Positions 10,045 to 21,346 of a stretch of DNA of 64,000 nucleotides are shown in pieces. The notes below the pieces were generated by a model. The model did no database searches, was not told the origin of the DNA, and saw nothing but the letters and a program-made list of their open reading frames with translations. A program made the position numbers and the translations under genes. Origin of the DNA: Pleurodeles waltl (Eukaryota; Chordata; Amphibia; Caudata; Salamandridae); NCBI RefSeq assembly GCF_031143425.1, contig NC_090447.1, forward strand, positions 25,269,426-25,333,425. Direction: 5' to 3'. Within the stretch, counting starts at the first letter, position 1, and the number at the start of each line of letters is the position of its first letter.

Positions 10045-12735
10045 TATCAATAGAAACAAAGCGATTTCCTTTGGCCCCTTGCAGCGGCGGTAAAATCACA
10101 GTTCTCGTGCCGCTCACCCCTAACACAGGGACAGGTGCTCGATAAGAAGGACCAAATTCTTTCTTTACTGCGACCTTTTCACGCACTAGATCCCCAATCC
10201 TGGGTATCCAACCAGTAGGTGTTACTGGCTCATCCTTAATTCCTGAGGAGGCAGCACTTGCAGAAGAGTTATCTTCACGGAATTGTTGTAAATCCTGCAA
10301 AACAGTGACACGATCATTTATGTCAAAGGGCGTAACCGCCGCCTCCACACCAGGACCATCTAGATCAGGAACATACATTTGTGTTCCAAACAGGCACTCA
10401 TATGAAGTACGACCCCCCAGTGACCGTCTAGGCAAGTTATTAAGTGCTCTCTGTACTCCATATAGGTGGGCTAGCCAACTACGACCCGTACCTATAACCC
10501 TGGCCGTTAAGGATTGCTTTAAATCACGATTTAAACGCTCCACGACAGAATTTCCCTCGGGATGAAATGGAGACGAGAATTGGAGTTGGACCCCCAACGA
10601 AGCCATGGTGTCCCTGAATGCCTTAGAGGCGAAAGCAGGGCCCTGGTCCGAATGAAAAGCCGCAACTGCAAATGTATCGACAAAGATGCGCAAATCTTTA
10701 ATAACAGTCCGAGTGTCAGCCGAGCGTTGAGGCCATACCCACACAAATCTGGAGCACGAATCTACAGCAACCAATATATATTTGTATGCACTATCTGGTG
10801 TCAGCGGACCACAATGGTCCAAGTACACACACTGTAAGGGTTTGTTTGAAATCAGAAGGGGCGTCTGCTGCGGGCGTCGAGCCGACGATGCTTTAATTTG
10901 TTGACAGACGTCACAACAAAGGACATACTGCTTTTTCTCTTTATAGAGACCAGGCCACCAGTAACGAGCCTGTAAAAGTGAAATCGTGGCTGCCACATCA
11001 GCATGTGCAGATGCCACCCCTTCATGTGCTGCAGAAATTAATCGAGGTCTCTCAATTCTATTGGGAATTTCACGTACACCAATGCCTGGAATATTAACAA
11101 CAGCATTTAGCGCACTACTCAAGCAGTAACTATATTTAGAAGGAAATCCTTTAGGAAACGGTGTGCCATCAGCCGTAGCTTTTATGGCAGCCGAAATCTC
11201 TGTGTCTGGTTTGGAACTCGAACGAGTCACTGCGGCCACAGTGGCGATAGCCACTGCCGTCTTTGCGGCTTCATCAGCCAAAGTATTCCCAGCAACGTGT
11301 ATTCCAACGCGCTGGTGTCCAAGTGTATGCACAACATGGACCTTAGGAAGCGTTTCTTTTAGATCCGCAACCTTACCCCACAACAATTTATGTTTAATGG
11401 TGTTGCCTTTAGAATCTCTGAACCCATTCAACTTCCAATAGTGCAGATATTCATTGAAAGACTGAACACAGTAGTAGGAGTCACAGACCAGCAAGGTCAA
11501 AATCGCCGGATCCGCGTGCTCCAAAGCTAACAATAGAGCTTTGAGCTCAGCCAGCTGTGCCGTGCAATCTCCCAAGGTTTTAGTATAAGTATGTCGGGGG
11601 CAGAACACTTCCCCCTCCATAGTGCCGCTCACCACCGCACATGCAGCAGAATACTGTTGTTTAGTCCCAACCGCTGGTTGCGCAGAGCCATCGGTATACA
11701 TGACCACTTGATATTGGTCAATAGGCAATGTGCCAGCAGGAACTGGGTACTCTATTTCATATTGAAGAAATTCTTGAGTCTGCAGTTTAGGGTCAAATAT
11801 GTAATCTACATCAGTGGCTGTCAAAGACGTAGCCCATTGTATCCATCGCGGGTGTAAAGCTTTTGAATTAGGAACACTCGCTTTTGTAACAGCCTCTAAG
11901 GCCGGAATCGGGGAAACGACAATGATGCGTTGGCCCTGGGCAAGCGGTCTTTCTTTGATCACAGCCATCTGTACTGCAGTGAGTATTTTCTCAGTCTGTG
12001 CAAATCGTTGTTCTGCAGCAGAATACAAGTGGGACTTGTATGCAATCGGGACTGTCTCACCCTCATTAAAGGTGACATACGTAAACCCAACAGCCCCAGG
12101 TATGACCCTGATGACTAAATGTGTCTTATTGTCCCGTGTGTGTAAGTGTTTAACTGCTAAGAGATCAGTCTGTAACTCTCGTAGTATGTGTGTATGCTCA
12201 ATCGTCCAAAATCTACTCGAAAAATTCGGGCGAATCAGTTCGTATAAGGGTTTTATACGCGTAGCATAATCAGGAATGTAAGTTCTGCCAAAATTCAGAA
12301 ACCCCAACAATGACTGAAGCTTCCGAACCGTATTAGGAGACTGCAATAAAGCACATTTCTCCAAAAAATGTGGCGCTAGGCTCTTGCCCTCACTCGATAA
12401 CTCATATCCCAGAAAAATGACGCTGAGGAAGGCAATCTTTGATTTCTTAAAATTAAACTTATAGCCAATATCAGCGAATTCCACAACAATGCGCGATACG
12501 CGCCTTAGATGTTGCAGAATCTCATTGTATGTCAAATATATGTCATCAACATATGATAACGCTTCAGGGTCCAACTCAAGCAGCATTTCAGTCACACGAG
12601 CCGAAAACAGTCCTGGGCTATTCTTATACCCCTGAGGCAAACGACAAAAAAAATTCTGAGAGCCAAACGCACTGAAACTGGTATAGTCCCGACTTTCGGG
12701 CGCTATATTTTGGCAGAAAAATCCATTCGAAATAT
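9986..12735 (-). pseudogene. Foamy-like pol, RT palm to integrase (884-codon open frame)
   Basis: The largest intact retroviral frame runs from about 12735 to the stop at 9986. Numbered from LPQGYKNSPG at 12640, it shows the RT active site YVDD at residues 30-33, RNase H carboxylates D317 (YTDGSA), E365 (AQLAEL), D387 (VCDSYY) and D456 (LADEA), and an integrase with an HHCC zinc finger (H539, H546, C576, C579) and catalytic D608, D665 and E701. A C-terminal SH3-like region follows and the last codons overlap env. The long spacer between RT and RNase H fits foamy-type Pol. The upstream part of RT is in another frame because of a frameshift near 12725, so this copy cannot make a full Pol. Catalytic residues in this part look conserved. 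Confidence 0.85.
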
Positions 12736-13475
12736 ATCCAACATTGTCTTGTATTTTTTACGCACTATATTGTTCATAAGCGCTGCGCTATGTGAATTCT
12801 GTATTGCATATGTGCGTGTGTGACTATTCAAATGTCTGTAATCCACCACTATCCTATATGAATGGTCCGGTTTAGCAACCGGAAATAAGGGATTATTCAT
12901 CGGCGAGACACAGGGCTCAATTACACCCTGGTACTCCAATTGCGTAAGAATTTTCCGAACCGATGCCCTTGCCTCAAATTTAATAGGATACTGCAGCTGT
13001 GGCTGAGGTGTGCCCTTTATTGGAATTACATGATAAGGTGATTGTCTATCCCACCCCACATTATTTCTATAAAAGGCGGGAGCCTGTGCTAGAGCCCATG
13101 TTTTACCATAGGACTCCGCTAGCTCTCTCGGAACAAGTGGTGAGAAGGAAGGTACAACAACATCCTCCCCAACCGGACAGTCGCAAACAAAGTCAGGTGG
13201 CCAATCCTGTTCGGCTAACAGAACATCATATGATTTTACCACATGGTCCCAAAAGATGGCGTGTACAATGCGGTCAATGTCCCCTTCTAATCGTAGAGTC
13301 ACTTGATATACTCTATCAGGATCAGAGACTCACATGTCCGCCGTTTCGACTTGTATGAAGTCATCAGTTGCTTTCACCTCCAGATGCTCTAGAAGACTCC
13401 GGCGAACTATTGTGACCTCTGCCGCGCTGTCTAACAGTGCTAACGCCCATGTCTTGTTCGTCAACAGAACTCTCT
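12703..13475 (-). pseudogene. Foamy-like pol, protease and RT fingers, with a stop and a frameshift
   Basis: This frame overlaps the 3' end of gag. It shows a retropepsin-like active site LLDSAAEVTIV (codons near 13431-13420; DSA in place of the more usual DSG or DTG), then a stop at about 13330, then the RT N-terminal part (PIKFEARASVRKILTQLEYQ, FPVAKPDHSYRIVVDYRHL). The frame closes at 12703 after a frameshift around 12725, beyond which RT continues in the next frame. The stop lies in an ATG-TGAGT context that also resembles a splice donor, so natural splicing cannot be ruled out, but mutation is the simpler explanation. Confidence 0.7.
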
Positions 13476-14929
13476 TCTTGAGCGGCATGTCTAACTGAGA
13501 CTGCTGCCACTTTTTTCTTTTTAAATTGCTGTTTTTGTTGCAGCGGTTTCTCTTCTTGTTTAACAGAAACCTCAGCCGAGCGTTGTGAATCCTGTCTCGG
13601 TTTCACGTACTCCGTCCTCCGCTCTGACCGCCCACCTCTCTCACTTCTCTTCTCTGAGGAGTCCTGAAAGGAACGAGATTGGCGTGTATCAGTATATTGA
13701 TATCTGTCAGGCGTCTTCAAATTATCCCTATTCCTGAGATTATACCTATTCTGCGGGGTCTCCGGTTGCGGAGACTGTCCCCCATCTTTTTTAGGTGATT
13801 GCTGTTTCTTTTCCCAGCGCTTTTTCGTACCCTCAGGTTGCTGTTGCTTAGCATTATCTTTATTATTTTTACCCTGCAATTGGGGTTTCTGCGGTCTAGC
13901 CCCTAGGCTATCGTGACCAATACTCGAATATGTCTCAGCTATTATTCTCGGAAGTTCCCGCTCTTGATTAATCTGCGGAACATCCCGAAGACGCATTCGC
14001 ACGGCTAGTGCTACTGCCTCTCCCTTGAGATTACTCAAAATAATAGAAGAAACTGCGGCAAAATTGCCCATTAACTGCATGCCCAAATCTAAGGCAGGGG
14101 CAGCCCCATATTCATCTTGAATTTGTTTAAGCACTTCCGGTAAATTAGCTAAAGTCAGTGTACCGTGTGCTGTAGTATAGAGTGCGGCAAACACTGTGCC
14201 GCAGGTATTACAAAGGTCCACCGGAGGAACCATCCCATACGGCAAACACATCGTCAAAATTCTATGTTTATCCTGAGGTCCCGTATGGGGAAATACTGCT
14301 TCCAGCGTATTAATTTTTTGCGCCAGCCAAAACGGAGTTTCCTCCCGCTTAGCCGGTACCTTGCCCATAACTGAGTGTACAGTGGCCGGGTTGATTCCCG
14401 GAACCACTGCTTGTGGGTGCGCCGGAGCCGCACGTGCTGCATCAGTATTTAATGTCTGCATCACAAACTGAACCAGTCTTCTGTATGTTGTAGCTAAGTC
14501 TATATATAAACGACGCACATCAGCCACTGCCAAATTTGCAACCGCAGGATATGGTGTGTAAGTAGCCAATAAAGGCCAGGTCGGACCATCATTACTCAAC
14601 GGACCTAACCTCACTTGTGCTACTGTATGTGGGAGGGCGCCATCAAGCCAATTATGGTGTTCTTGATAAGATAGAGGTATCTCTAAATAAGCGTAAGCCC
14701 TGTATTGTACAGGGGCATTCGCAACAGTGTATTCATGAAAAGTATTTGTACCCCCATCAACTGCTGGAAATGCGACCCAAGAATAAAAAACTTCTGTCCT
14801 ATAGGCTGCATGGGCATCCACCACAAAAGTGACTGGACCCCCCTGGACTGTTAGTCCATGTGCTATCAGATGTCCTGTGAGCGGGTGACGCATATTGATT
14901 GCTATATTCACTACATTAGGATTCGCCAT
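13364..14929 (-). CDS. Foamy-like gag, apparently intact (about 521 aa)
   Basis: The start is taken at ATG 14929; the frame opens two codons earlier without an ATG. The N-terminal half has no motif I can name. The middle region (about residues 200-340) is helical and capsid-like. From about residue 350 the protein becomes strongly basic and Gln/Arg/Lys-rich (GKNNKDNAKQQQ, KRSERGGRSERRTEY, KQQFKKKKV) and lacks any CX2CX4HX4C zinc knuckle, as in foamy virus Gag, which uses basic boxes to bind nucleic acid. The 3' end overlaps the protease frame. No internal stop is present. The assignment rests on position next to pol, the preceding primer binding site, and composition. Confidence 0.7.
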   Translation of the reverse strand: MANPNVVNIAINMRHPLTGHLIAHGLTVQGGPVTFVVDAHAAYRTEVFYSWVAFPAVDGGTNTFHEYTVANAPVQYRAYAYLEIPLSYQEHHNWLDGALPHTVAQVRLGPLSNDGPTWPLLATYTPYPAVANLAVADVRRLYIDLATTYRRLVQFVMQTLNTDAARAAPAHPQAVVPGINPATVHSVMGKVPAKREETPFWLAQKINTLEAVFPHTGPQDKHRILTMCLPYGMVPPVDLCNTCGTVFAALYTTAHGTLTLANLPEVLKQIQDEYGAAPALDLGMQLMGNFAAVSSIILSNLKGEAVALAVRMRLRDVPQINQERELPRIIAETYSSIGHDSLGARPQKPQLQGKNNKDNAKQQQPEGTKKRWEKKQQSPKKDGGQSPQPETPQNRYNLRNRDNLKTPDRYQYTDTRQSRSFQDSSEKRSERGGRSERRTEYVKPRQDSQRSAEVSVKQEEKPLQQKQQFKKKKVAAVSVRHAAQEESSVDEQDMGVSTVRQRGRGHNSSPESSRASGGESN

Positions 14930-15147
14930 TTGCAAAAAAATAGCTCTAGGTCAGAGAAGGCACACCAATATCGGGGTTTTCCCTTTCAAAGTTCAAGCTT
15001 GAACAACCAACCACTAAGCAATAGGACGTACCTATCCCGTGGTGGCGGAAACCCTCAGCCCCACGGACGTCTCCGCGTACGGAACCGAGGAGTCAAAATA
15101 TATATGAGACCGAGAGAGTCAGTCGGACCTAAACATTAGAGCCAGAC

Positions 15148-15165
15148 CAATCGTTGGCGGCGCCA
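15148..15165 (-). other. Retroviral primer binding site, tRNA-Lys-like
   Basis: Immediately inside the LTR edge the minus strand reads TGGCGCCGCCAACGATTG. TGGCGCC plus CAACG is the pattern of sites complementary to tRNA-Lys, with one extra G and some 3' mismatches. Foamy viruses use tRNA-Lys1,2 as primer. This fixes the LTR boundary at 15166. Confidence 0.7.
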
Positions 15166-16169
15166 TGTCGCGTGGGCTCTCATTATCCTAAATGAGACTA
15201 CTGGATTTCTAGGCAGCAGGATCGATAACGGTGTGGGGGACTGAGTCTGACCCACGTGTAAGGAACTCTGTCACCCTAAATCCGGTTTTTGCTCCGGCTA
15301 ACTAGCAGTGCCTCATTTCTCCCACAAGGAAGAAATGATTAGGCAGCCGAGCGCATGACATCTTTGGAACTTCTCAGGGAAGTCGTGGTCACTCAGATCC
15401 GAACCAACTCTCTCATTTACAATATGATCTCATATACAAATGACAAAGACAGTATAAGTTTTATATAATGTTTTAATAAAACAACTGTATTTTAGATAAT
15501 AAGGCGTGAGCCGCAATAACCAGAACAATACAACATAGTAGGATTGATATAGTCACCAGGAGAGTAAAACATAAGAATAAAGCTATCATATTTCCTAACT
15601 GTTTCTACTCTCCCTCTGCTTGTTCTATTTAGAGCACAGCATGTTAAGCTTCTAGCTTGCCTTTCCGAATCACCGGGGAGACATACGTCCTCATACCTGA
15701 GCAAAGGCCTGTGATCTGGTTCAGTATCTGCAACGAGGCAGTCAGCGTCTAGCTGTGGGTCTCTGGTCGGAATCTCCCTCTTCCATGTATTGGGACAAGG
15801 AAGTGATTTTATAACTAACATGTCATCGTGATCACAAAATGTCCCTACGCAGGAATGCCAAATCTAAACTCCAACCACGTCTATCAGCAATGTACCAGAC
15901 TGTATCCTTGACTGAAGAACAGAGTGAATATGTTATGAAGAACTCCAGTGCTGAAGTAGGCAAAACAGTGTGATATGAATAAAAAACAATACCGTAGAAC
16001 TGGCTATTTGAAAAATAACAGTACGAAGCCTAATAAAAAGCATGTAGAGCAAAGTGCACAGTGGCTCTAAGCTGTCAGCAAATGAATAAAATACATTCAG
16101 GGCAAAGTGCACAAAGGCCTAAAGCCTGACGCTAATGCGTAAAGTATACGGAAAACTAACCACACTACA
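15166..16169 (-). repeat. 5' LTR of the foamy-like provirus (1004 bp)
   Basis: Inner edge: plus-strand TGTCGCGTGGG starting at 15166, next to the primer binding site. Outer edge: CACTACA ending at 16169, where LTR_A sequence begins. On the minus strand the LTR therefore starts TGTAGTG and ends GCGACA, a TGT...ACA pair. The second LTR is outside the window. The 4-6 bases after 16169 (AGGAG) are one half of the expected target duplication. Confidence 0.75.
15460..15467 (-). promoter_or_regulatory. Putative TATA box of the provirus LTR
   Basis: The minus strand reads TATATAAA about 300 nt before the inner LTR edge, a suitable place for the U3 core promoter. No transcript evidence is available. 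Confidence 0.45.
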
Positions 16170-16913
16170 AGGAGTTACCATTGTGAAGCTACATATAGGT
16201 ATTGACGTATATGTAGTGCATGCGTGTAATGGTGTCCTGGCACTCACAAAGTCCGGGGAAATTCCCCTGAACTATGTGGGGGGCACCTTGGCTAGTGCCA
16301 GGGTGCCCTCACACTTAGTAACTTTGCACCTAACCTTCACTAAGTGAGGGTTAGACATATAGGTGACTTATAAGTTACTTACGTGCAGTGTAAAATGGCT
16401 GTGAAATAACGTGGACGTTATTTCACTCAGGCTGCAGTGGCAGTCCTGTGTAAGAATTGTCTTAGCTCCCTATGGGTGGCAAAAGCAATGTTGCAGCCCA
16501 TAGGGATCTCCTGGAACCCCAATACCCTGGGTACCTAAGTACCATATACTAGGGAATTATAAGGGTGTTCCAGTGTGCCAATCAGAATTGGTAAAATTAG
16601 TCACTAGCCTGCAGTGACAATTTTAAAAGCAGGGAGAGCATAAACACTGAGGTTCTGGTTAGCAGAGCCTCAGTGATACAGTTAGGCACCCCACAGGGAA
16701 CACATACAGGCCACAAACGTATGAGCACTGGGGTCCTGGCTAGCAGAATCCCAGTGACACATATCAAACACACTGACAACATAGGGTTTCCACTATGAGC
16801 ACTGGGGCCCTGGCTAGCAGGATTCCAGTGAGACAGTAAAATCACCCTGACATATACTCACAAACAGGCCAAAAGTGGGTGTAACAAGGCTAGAAAGAGG
16901 CTACCTTTCTACA
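16170..16913 (-). repeat. LTR_A, 5' part only, interrupted by the provirus
   Basis: On the minus strand it begins TGTAGAAAGGTAGCC at 16913 and matches the first 0.7 kb of the LTR_A copy at 62001 (same order of motifs, including the stretch around GGTAACTCC). Homology stops exactly where the proviral LTR starts, so the provirus appears to have inserted into this LTR. Confidence 0.7.
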
Positions 16914-19676
16914 GTCGGTACCTAAGGTACTTACACCTTATACCAGGTAACCCCTATTAGTGAAATGTAGGCAGAGTCTAGAAGCCAGGCTCTTTAGAGG
17001 TAGCTGTGGATGAGCAGGCAAGGCTTATCTAGGAGACATGCAAAGCTCATGCAATACCACTGTACACAGCACTTACACACATGAAAGAATACACTCAAGG
17101 TTACAACAATAAAGGTACTTTATTATGGTAACACGGCACCAAAATGACTAGAAAGGCAATACTCCCTTAGGAGGTAAATAATACACACGTTATATACCCT
17201 AGTTGTCAGAAATAGGCATACGAATAGATAGAAAACAGTGCAAATAATGTAAAACACAATAGAGAATAGTGGAGCTAAGGGGAGCACAAACCATATACTA
17301 AAAAAAATGGAATGCGAGAGAGCCACCCCCACCTAGGTAAGTGGAGTGTGTAGAGGATCGCTGGGGGTACCTGGAAAGCACAAAGGTAAGTACCACAACA
17401 CCTCCCAGCAACCAGGAAAGCAGGAGTAAATTACTGGAATTTTCGCAGAACACCCACCTAGAATAAAAGAGGGGGAGTGCAAAACCCAGGGATGAATGCA
17501 AGAAATCAACCGTGTATTTCTGACAAGGAAGGCCTGTGGAAAGAGTGGACTAAGTCCAGAAGACAAAGCAGAGTCCAAAGGGATAGGAGCCCCTACCCAC
17601 CAAGCTAAGGATTGCAGGACTTGGTCGACAGTGCAGAAGGAAAGTCAGCACTGCAGCTCTGGAGTCGGAGTTGAGTTCCTGGAGGATGCAGGTGATGTTC
17701 CACGCCGGAAGGAAGATTGAAGTCAGGTTTGCTTGTCCGGATTCAAGCCTTGGCACAGGCAAAACTCGCGGTTGGCTGAAAGTCGTGCTGCCGGGGACCA
17801 GCAAGGCTCAAAAGGACTCAACCCAGGAGGGAGAGTCAGAGGGGACCCTCAGCGGCGCAGAGAGCCCACAGCAGCACAGGCAGCACTCACAGGAGTCCTG
17901 TGCAAAAGGAGACCAAGCAGCACTACGAAAAGGAGTCCCATGCCGCAGAGAAGCCACTCAGGGAGCTGTGCGTCATTGCAGGAAGGAGTGCTGGGGGATG
18001 GAGCTACACGAAGACTGAAGGCCCACTGGAAGAAGTGCCAACAAGCTCTGGCAGCTGCAAAGGATGCCGTGCACGGGGGTACTGTCCTGCGTGGGAAGGC
18101 AAGGGCTTACCTCCACCTAAGTTGAACAGCTGGTAGAGAGGACAGTCTGACCACCACCCGTGTTGCAGGATCCATGCAGCTCAGCAGGAGAGGAGATCCA
18201 CGCAGCCGGTCGTCGTTGCTATTGGTGCCTGCAGGGGAGTGACTCCTTCACTCCAAGGGAGATTCCTTCTTTTTTCCTGTGCAGACTAAAGACAGGCTGT
18301 CCTCAGAGGATGCATGACCGGGGAAATGTTGTAAAAGCTGGAAGGAGCTGGAGAAAAAATGTTGGTGGCAAAGTCTACGTCTTTGTTGAAGATTGTCAGG
18401 TCCTGGAGAGTCTAGATGCAATTTCTTTGGTCACAAGTCCAAGTAAGGGATGCAGAGGAATCCAGCTGGAATCTTGCAAGCCAAATCTGAGGAACCACCA
18501 AAAGAGCCCTGAAAAGGGGATTGGTCACCCAGCGGGGTGACCATCTATCAGGAAGGGGCTCTGATGTCACCTGCCTGGCCTGGCCACTCAGATGCTCCCT
18601 GAGTTCCCTGCCAACCTTGGATTCAAGATGGCAGAACCAAGGGACCCTTTGGACTAGCTCTGGGCACCACCCCTGGGATGGTGATGGACAGGGGAGTGGT
18701 CACTCCCCTTTACATTGTCCAGTTTCATGCAAGAGCAGGGACTGGAGGTCCCTGAACTGGTGCAGACTGGTTTATGCATGGAGTGCACCAAATGTGCCCT
18801 TTAAAGCATACCAGTGGCTGGGGAGGCTACCCCTCCCAAGCCATGTAACACCTATTTCCAAAGGGAGAAGGTGTAACACCCCCCTCCCAAAGGAAATCCT
18901 TTGTTCTGCCTTCCTGGGCTTGAGCTGCTCAAGCAACAGGAGGGCAGAAAACTGTCTTTGAGGTGGCAGCAGCTGGGGCTGCCTGGAAAACCTCAGAAGG
19001 CTGTGGAAGCAATGCTGGGGGTCCTCTAAGGAGCCCCCAGAGTGCATGGAATCATACAAAAAAATACTTGCAAAGGTATTGGGGTATGATTCCAACATGA
19101 TTGCTAAAATAACATGCATGGGTTCGGAATTACCATTATGTAGCTGGACAAAGTTACTGACCTATGTCCAGTATACGCGTAAAATGGCGTCCCCACACTC
19201 ACAAAGTCCAGTAAAGTGGATTTGGAGTTTGTGTCGGTACCACTGCTAGTGCATGGGTGCCCTCAGACACAGGTACATGCACCCTGTCCTCTGGGCTGAG
19301 AGGGCCTACCATAGGGGTGACTTATAGTAACCTGGAGTAGTGACCTATAGTGAAAACGGATGCATGCACCCAGTTCACGCAGACTGTAATGGCCGGCCTG
19401 CAGAAACCTTTGCATGGGCTCCCTATGGGTGGCAGAATTACTGCTGCAGACCATAGGGATCCCCTGGAACCCCAATGTCCTTGGTATCTATGTACCATAC
19501 ACTAGGGACTTATATGGGGGCACCAGTATGCCAATTGTGGGATGAATACAGAGTTTTGGGAGAAAGAGCATAATCACTGGGGTCCTGGTTAGCAGGATCC
19601 CAGTGAATACAGTCAAACACACTGGCATCAGGCAGAAAAGGGGGTACCCATGCCAAGAAAGAGGGTACTTTCCTAA
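16914..19676 (-). repeat. LTR_A, full-length about 2.8 kb, 3' LTR of a Gmr1-like element
   Basis: On the minus strand it begins TAGGAAAGTACC near 19676 and runs to about 16914. It has the same internal blocks as the plus-strand copies at 40656 and 62001: an AATAAAGTACCTTTATT-like palindrome near 17110, and repeated CACTGGGGTCCTGG motifs near the start. It directly follows a purine-rich tract and RNase H sequence of a Gmr1-like element (19677-20646), so it serves as that element's 3' LTR. Open frames inside it (17671-18540) show no domain. Confidence 0.7.
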
Positions 19677-20646
19677 ACAACCACCCCTCAAACGAAGGGC
19701 AAGGCTAACCCTGGCCAAATAAGTCTTCATTGTCTAGAAATATCTGGAGAGTCCATGTGCATTGGAGTGGTTATTCCCAGGTCTATATTCCACTGTTTAC
19801 TTCTTTCCCTGTAGGGGAATGGACCACCACAACAATTTGGGGGTTTCTCCTTTCATCTGTTTTAGCCAATAGAGACGTTTGTGGTCTGTCTGAACTATGA
19901 AGTGAGTACCAAAGAGGTATTGTCTCAACTTATTCGGGGCCCAGACGACAGCAAAGGCCTCCCTCTCTCTCGCTCACCAACGCTTTTCTCCAGGGGTCAG
20001 CCTTCTACTAATAAAAGCAAAAGGTTGATCCTGGCCCTCTGAATTGGGTAGTGATAGCACTGCCCCAACCCCCAGTTCAGAAGTATCTGTCTGGACCATT
20101 ATTTTGAGTAATTTGGGCTTTTTAGGACAGGTGCAATACACATAGCCTGCTTAAGCTCCTCAAACGCTTTCTGCCACCTAGCTGTCCATAACACCTTCTT
20201 GAGCATCTTTTTAGAAGTGAGTTCATTAAGAGGGGCAACAATGGAGCCATAATTCTTAATAAACCTCCTTTAGTACCCAGTGAGACCAAGAAAGGCTCTG
20301 ACCTGGGTTTGTGTAGTAGTGGGATACCAGTCTAAAATAGTCTGGATATTCCCCTGCTGTGGTTCAACCTGTTCCCCACCAACTAGGTGTCCCAGATAAA
20401 CCACCTTTCCCTGCCATATCTGTCACTTTGAAGCCTTGATAGTGAGGCCTGCCTTTTGCAGAGCCACCAAAACATTCCATAGGTGGACCAGGTGGTCATC
20501 CCAGGTGGAGAAGAATATCATCTATATATGCTGCAGTGAAAGTTTCCAGACCTTGGAGGACTGTGTTCACCAGCCTTTGGAAAGTGGCAGGTGTAGTCTT
20601 CAAACCGAATGGCATAATAGTAAACTGATAATGCCCTCCAATGGTA
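19677..20646 (-). pseudogene. Gmr1-like Gypsy pol fragment (RT thumb and RNase H), copy 2
   Basis: Minus-strand translation, with frameshifts, gives the same series seen in the better copy at 34584-35890: an MPFGLK-like RT motif, VQTDTSE, FISRR, REREAFAVVW, THFIVQTD, and RNase H ending PGNNHSNAHGLSR. A purine-rich tract then leads into LTR_A. The RT part is interrupted at 20646 by DIRS copy 1 and resumes after 26484. It is heavily decayed. Confidence 0.75.
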
Positions 20647-20868
20647 GAACAAGTTACTTACCTTCGGTAACGCTTTTTCTGGTGGATACACTAGCTACCT
20701 GTGGATTCCTCACCTTATGAATTCGTCCTTGCGCCAGCATCCGACGGAAAGGCTTCTTCCTAGCTGTCCACGTCGACAAGGACGTCATAATGGCACGACT
20801 CCACGTGACTCCGTCTGACGTCAAAGTGCCAATAAGAGGTCCTCGTCGGCGTACTGACGTCAGTTTCA
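20647..20868. repeat. DIRS copy 1 left terminal inverted repeat
   Basis: Inverted match to 26297-26484 through the stretches around CCTCACCTTATGAATTC, GCGCCAGCATCCGAC and CTGACGTCAGTTT. The left repeat extends about 30 nt further outward (GAACAAGTTACTTACCTTCG...) than the right one, the usual asymmetry of DIRS ends. Confidence 0.88.
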
Positions 20869-21081
20869 CCTCACTTTTTTAAGTGCCTTTGAGGCGAACA
20901 GGTGAGAACTGACCCATCAAAAACCGTAAAGAAAAATATATATATACAAGCACATTTCCCTTAAACGCATATATTTACATAAATATAAACATATATATAT
21001 CTATCTCCAGATAAACAAAAATTAACCATTTACAAGATAACTGTGAAATCAGGCAGGCAACGGGGAGGCAGGAGGGACTGT

Positions 21082-21190
21082 GAGGAATCGACAGGTAGCT
21101 AGTGTATCCACCAGAAAAAGCGTTACCAAAGGTAAGTAACTTGTTCTTCTGATGGATACAACTACCTGTGGATTCCTCTCCTTATGAATA
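21082..21190. repeat. DIRS copy 1 internal complementary region
   Basis: The first part (21082-21146) is the reverse complement of the left terminus, and the second part (21147-21190) is the reverse complement of the right terminus. They meet at CTTGTTC|TTCTGATGG, exactly the sequence expected if the two element ends were joined in a circle. In DIRS elements this region templates completion of the ends during replication. Confidence 0.9.
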
Positions 21191-21346
21191 GAGTTCCAAA
21201 GCAGTACCGCACTCGGTGGTGGGTGCCCGCCTGATTACACCAAGGAATCTTGCAATACCGAGCGAGCAAAATGACCGTCCCTCCTCAATTCAGAGTCCAA
21301 ACAATAATGTTTTACGAAGGTATGGAGGGACGCCCAAGTTGCCGCT

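Larger units (their letters stand above)
8252..16169 (-). mobile_element. Endogenous foamy-like retrovirus (spumavirus-like provirus), 3' end cut off by Harbinger
   Basis: Read on the minus strand, the order is 5' LTR (16169-15166), primer binding site, gag, pro-pol, env. Env stops abruptly at 8252, where the Harbinger terminus begins; the rest of env and the 3' LTR should lie left of the window. Features that suggest a foamy-like lineage are a Lys-type primer binding site, a Gag with a basic C-terminal region but no CCHC zinc knuckle, a YVDD RT box followed by a long tether before RNase H, and an Env with a long cytoplasmic leader before the first membrane segment. A related but separate deep lineage is possible. 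Damage is limited: one stop and one frameshift in pol, and the env break. Confidence 0.8.

Noticed and set aside
17671..18540. Open frames of 115-130 codons inside LTR_A
   Set aside because: The corresponding regions of the other LTR_A copies do not keep these frames and no domain is visible.
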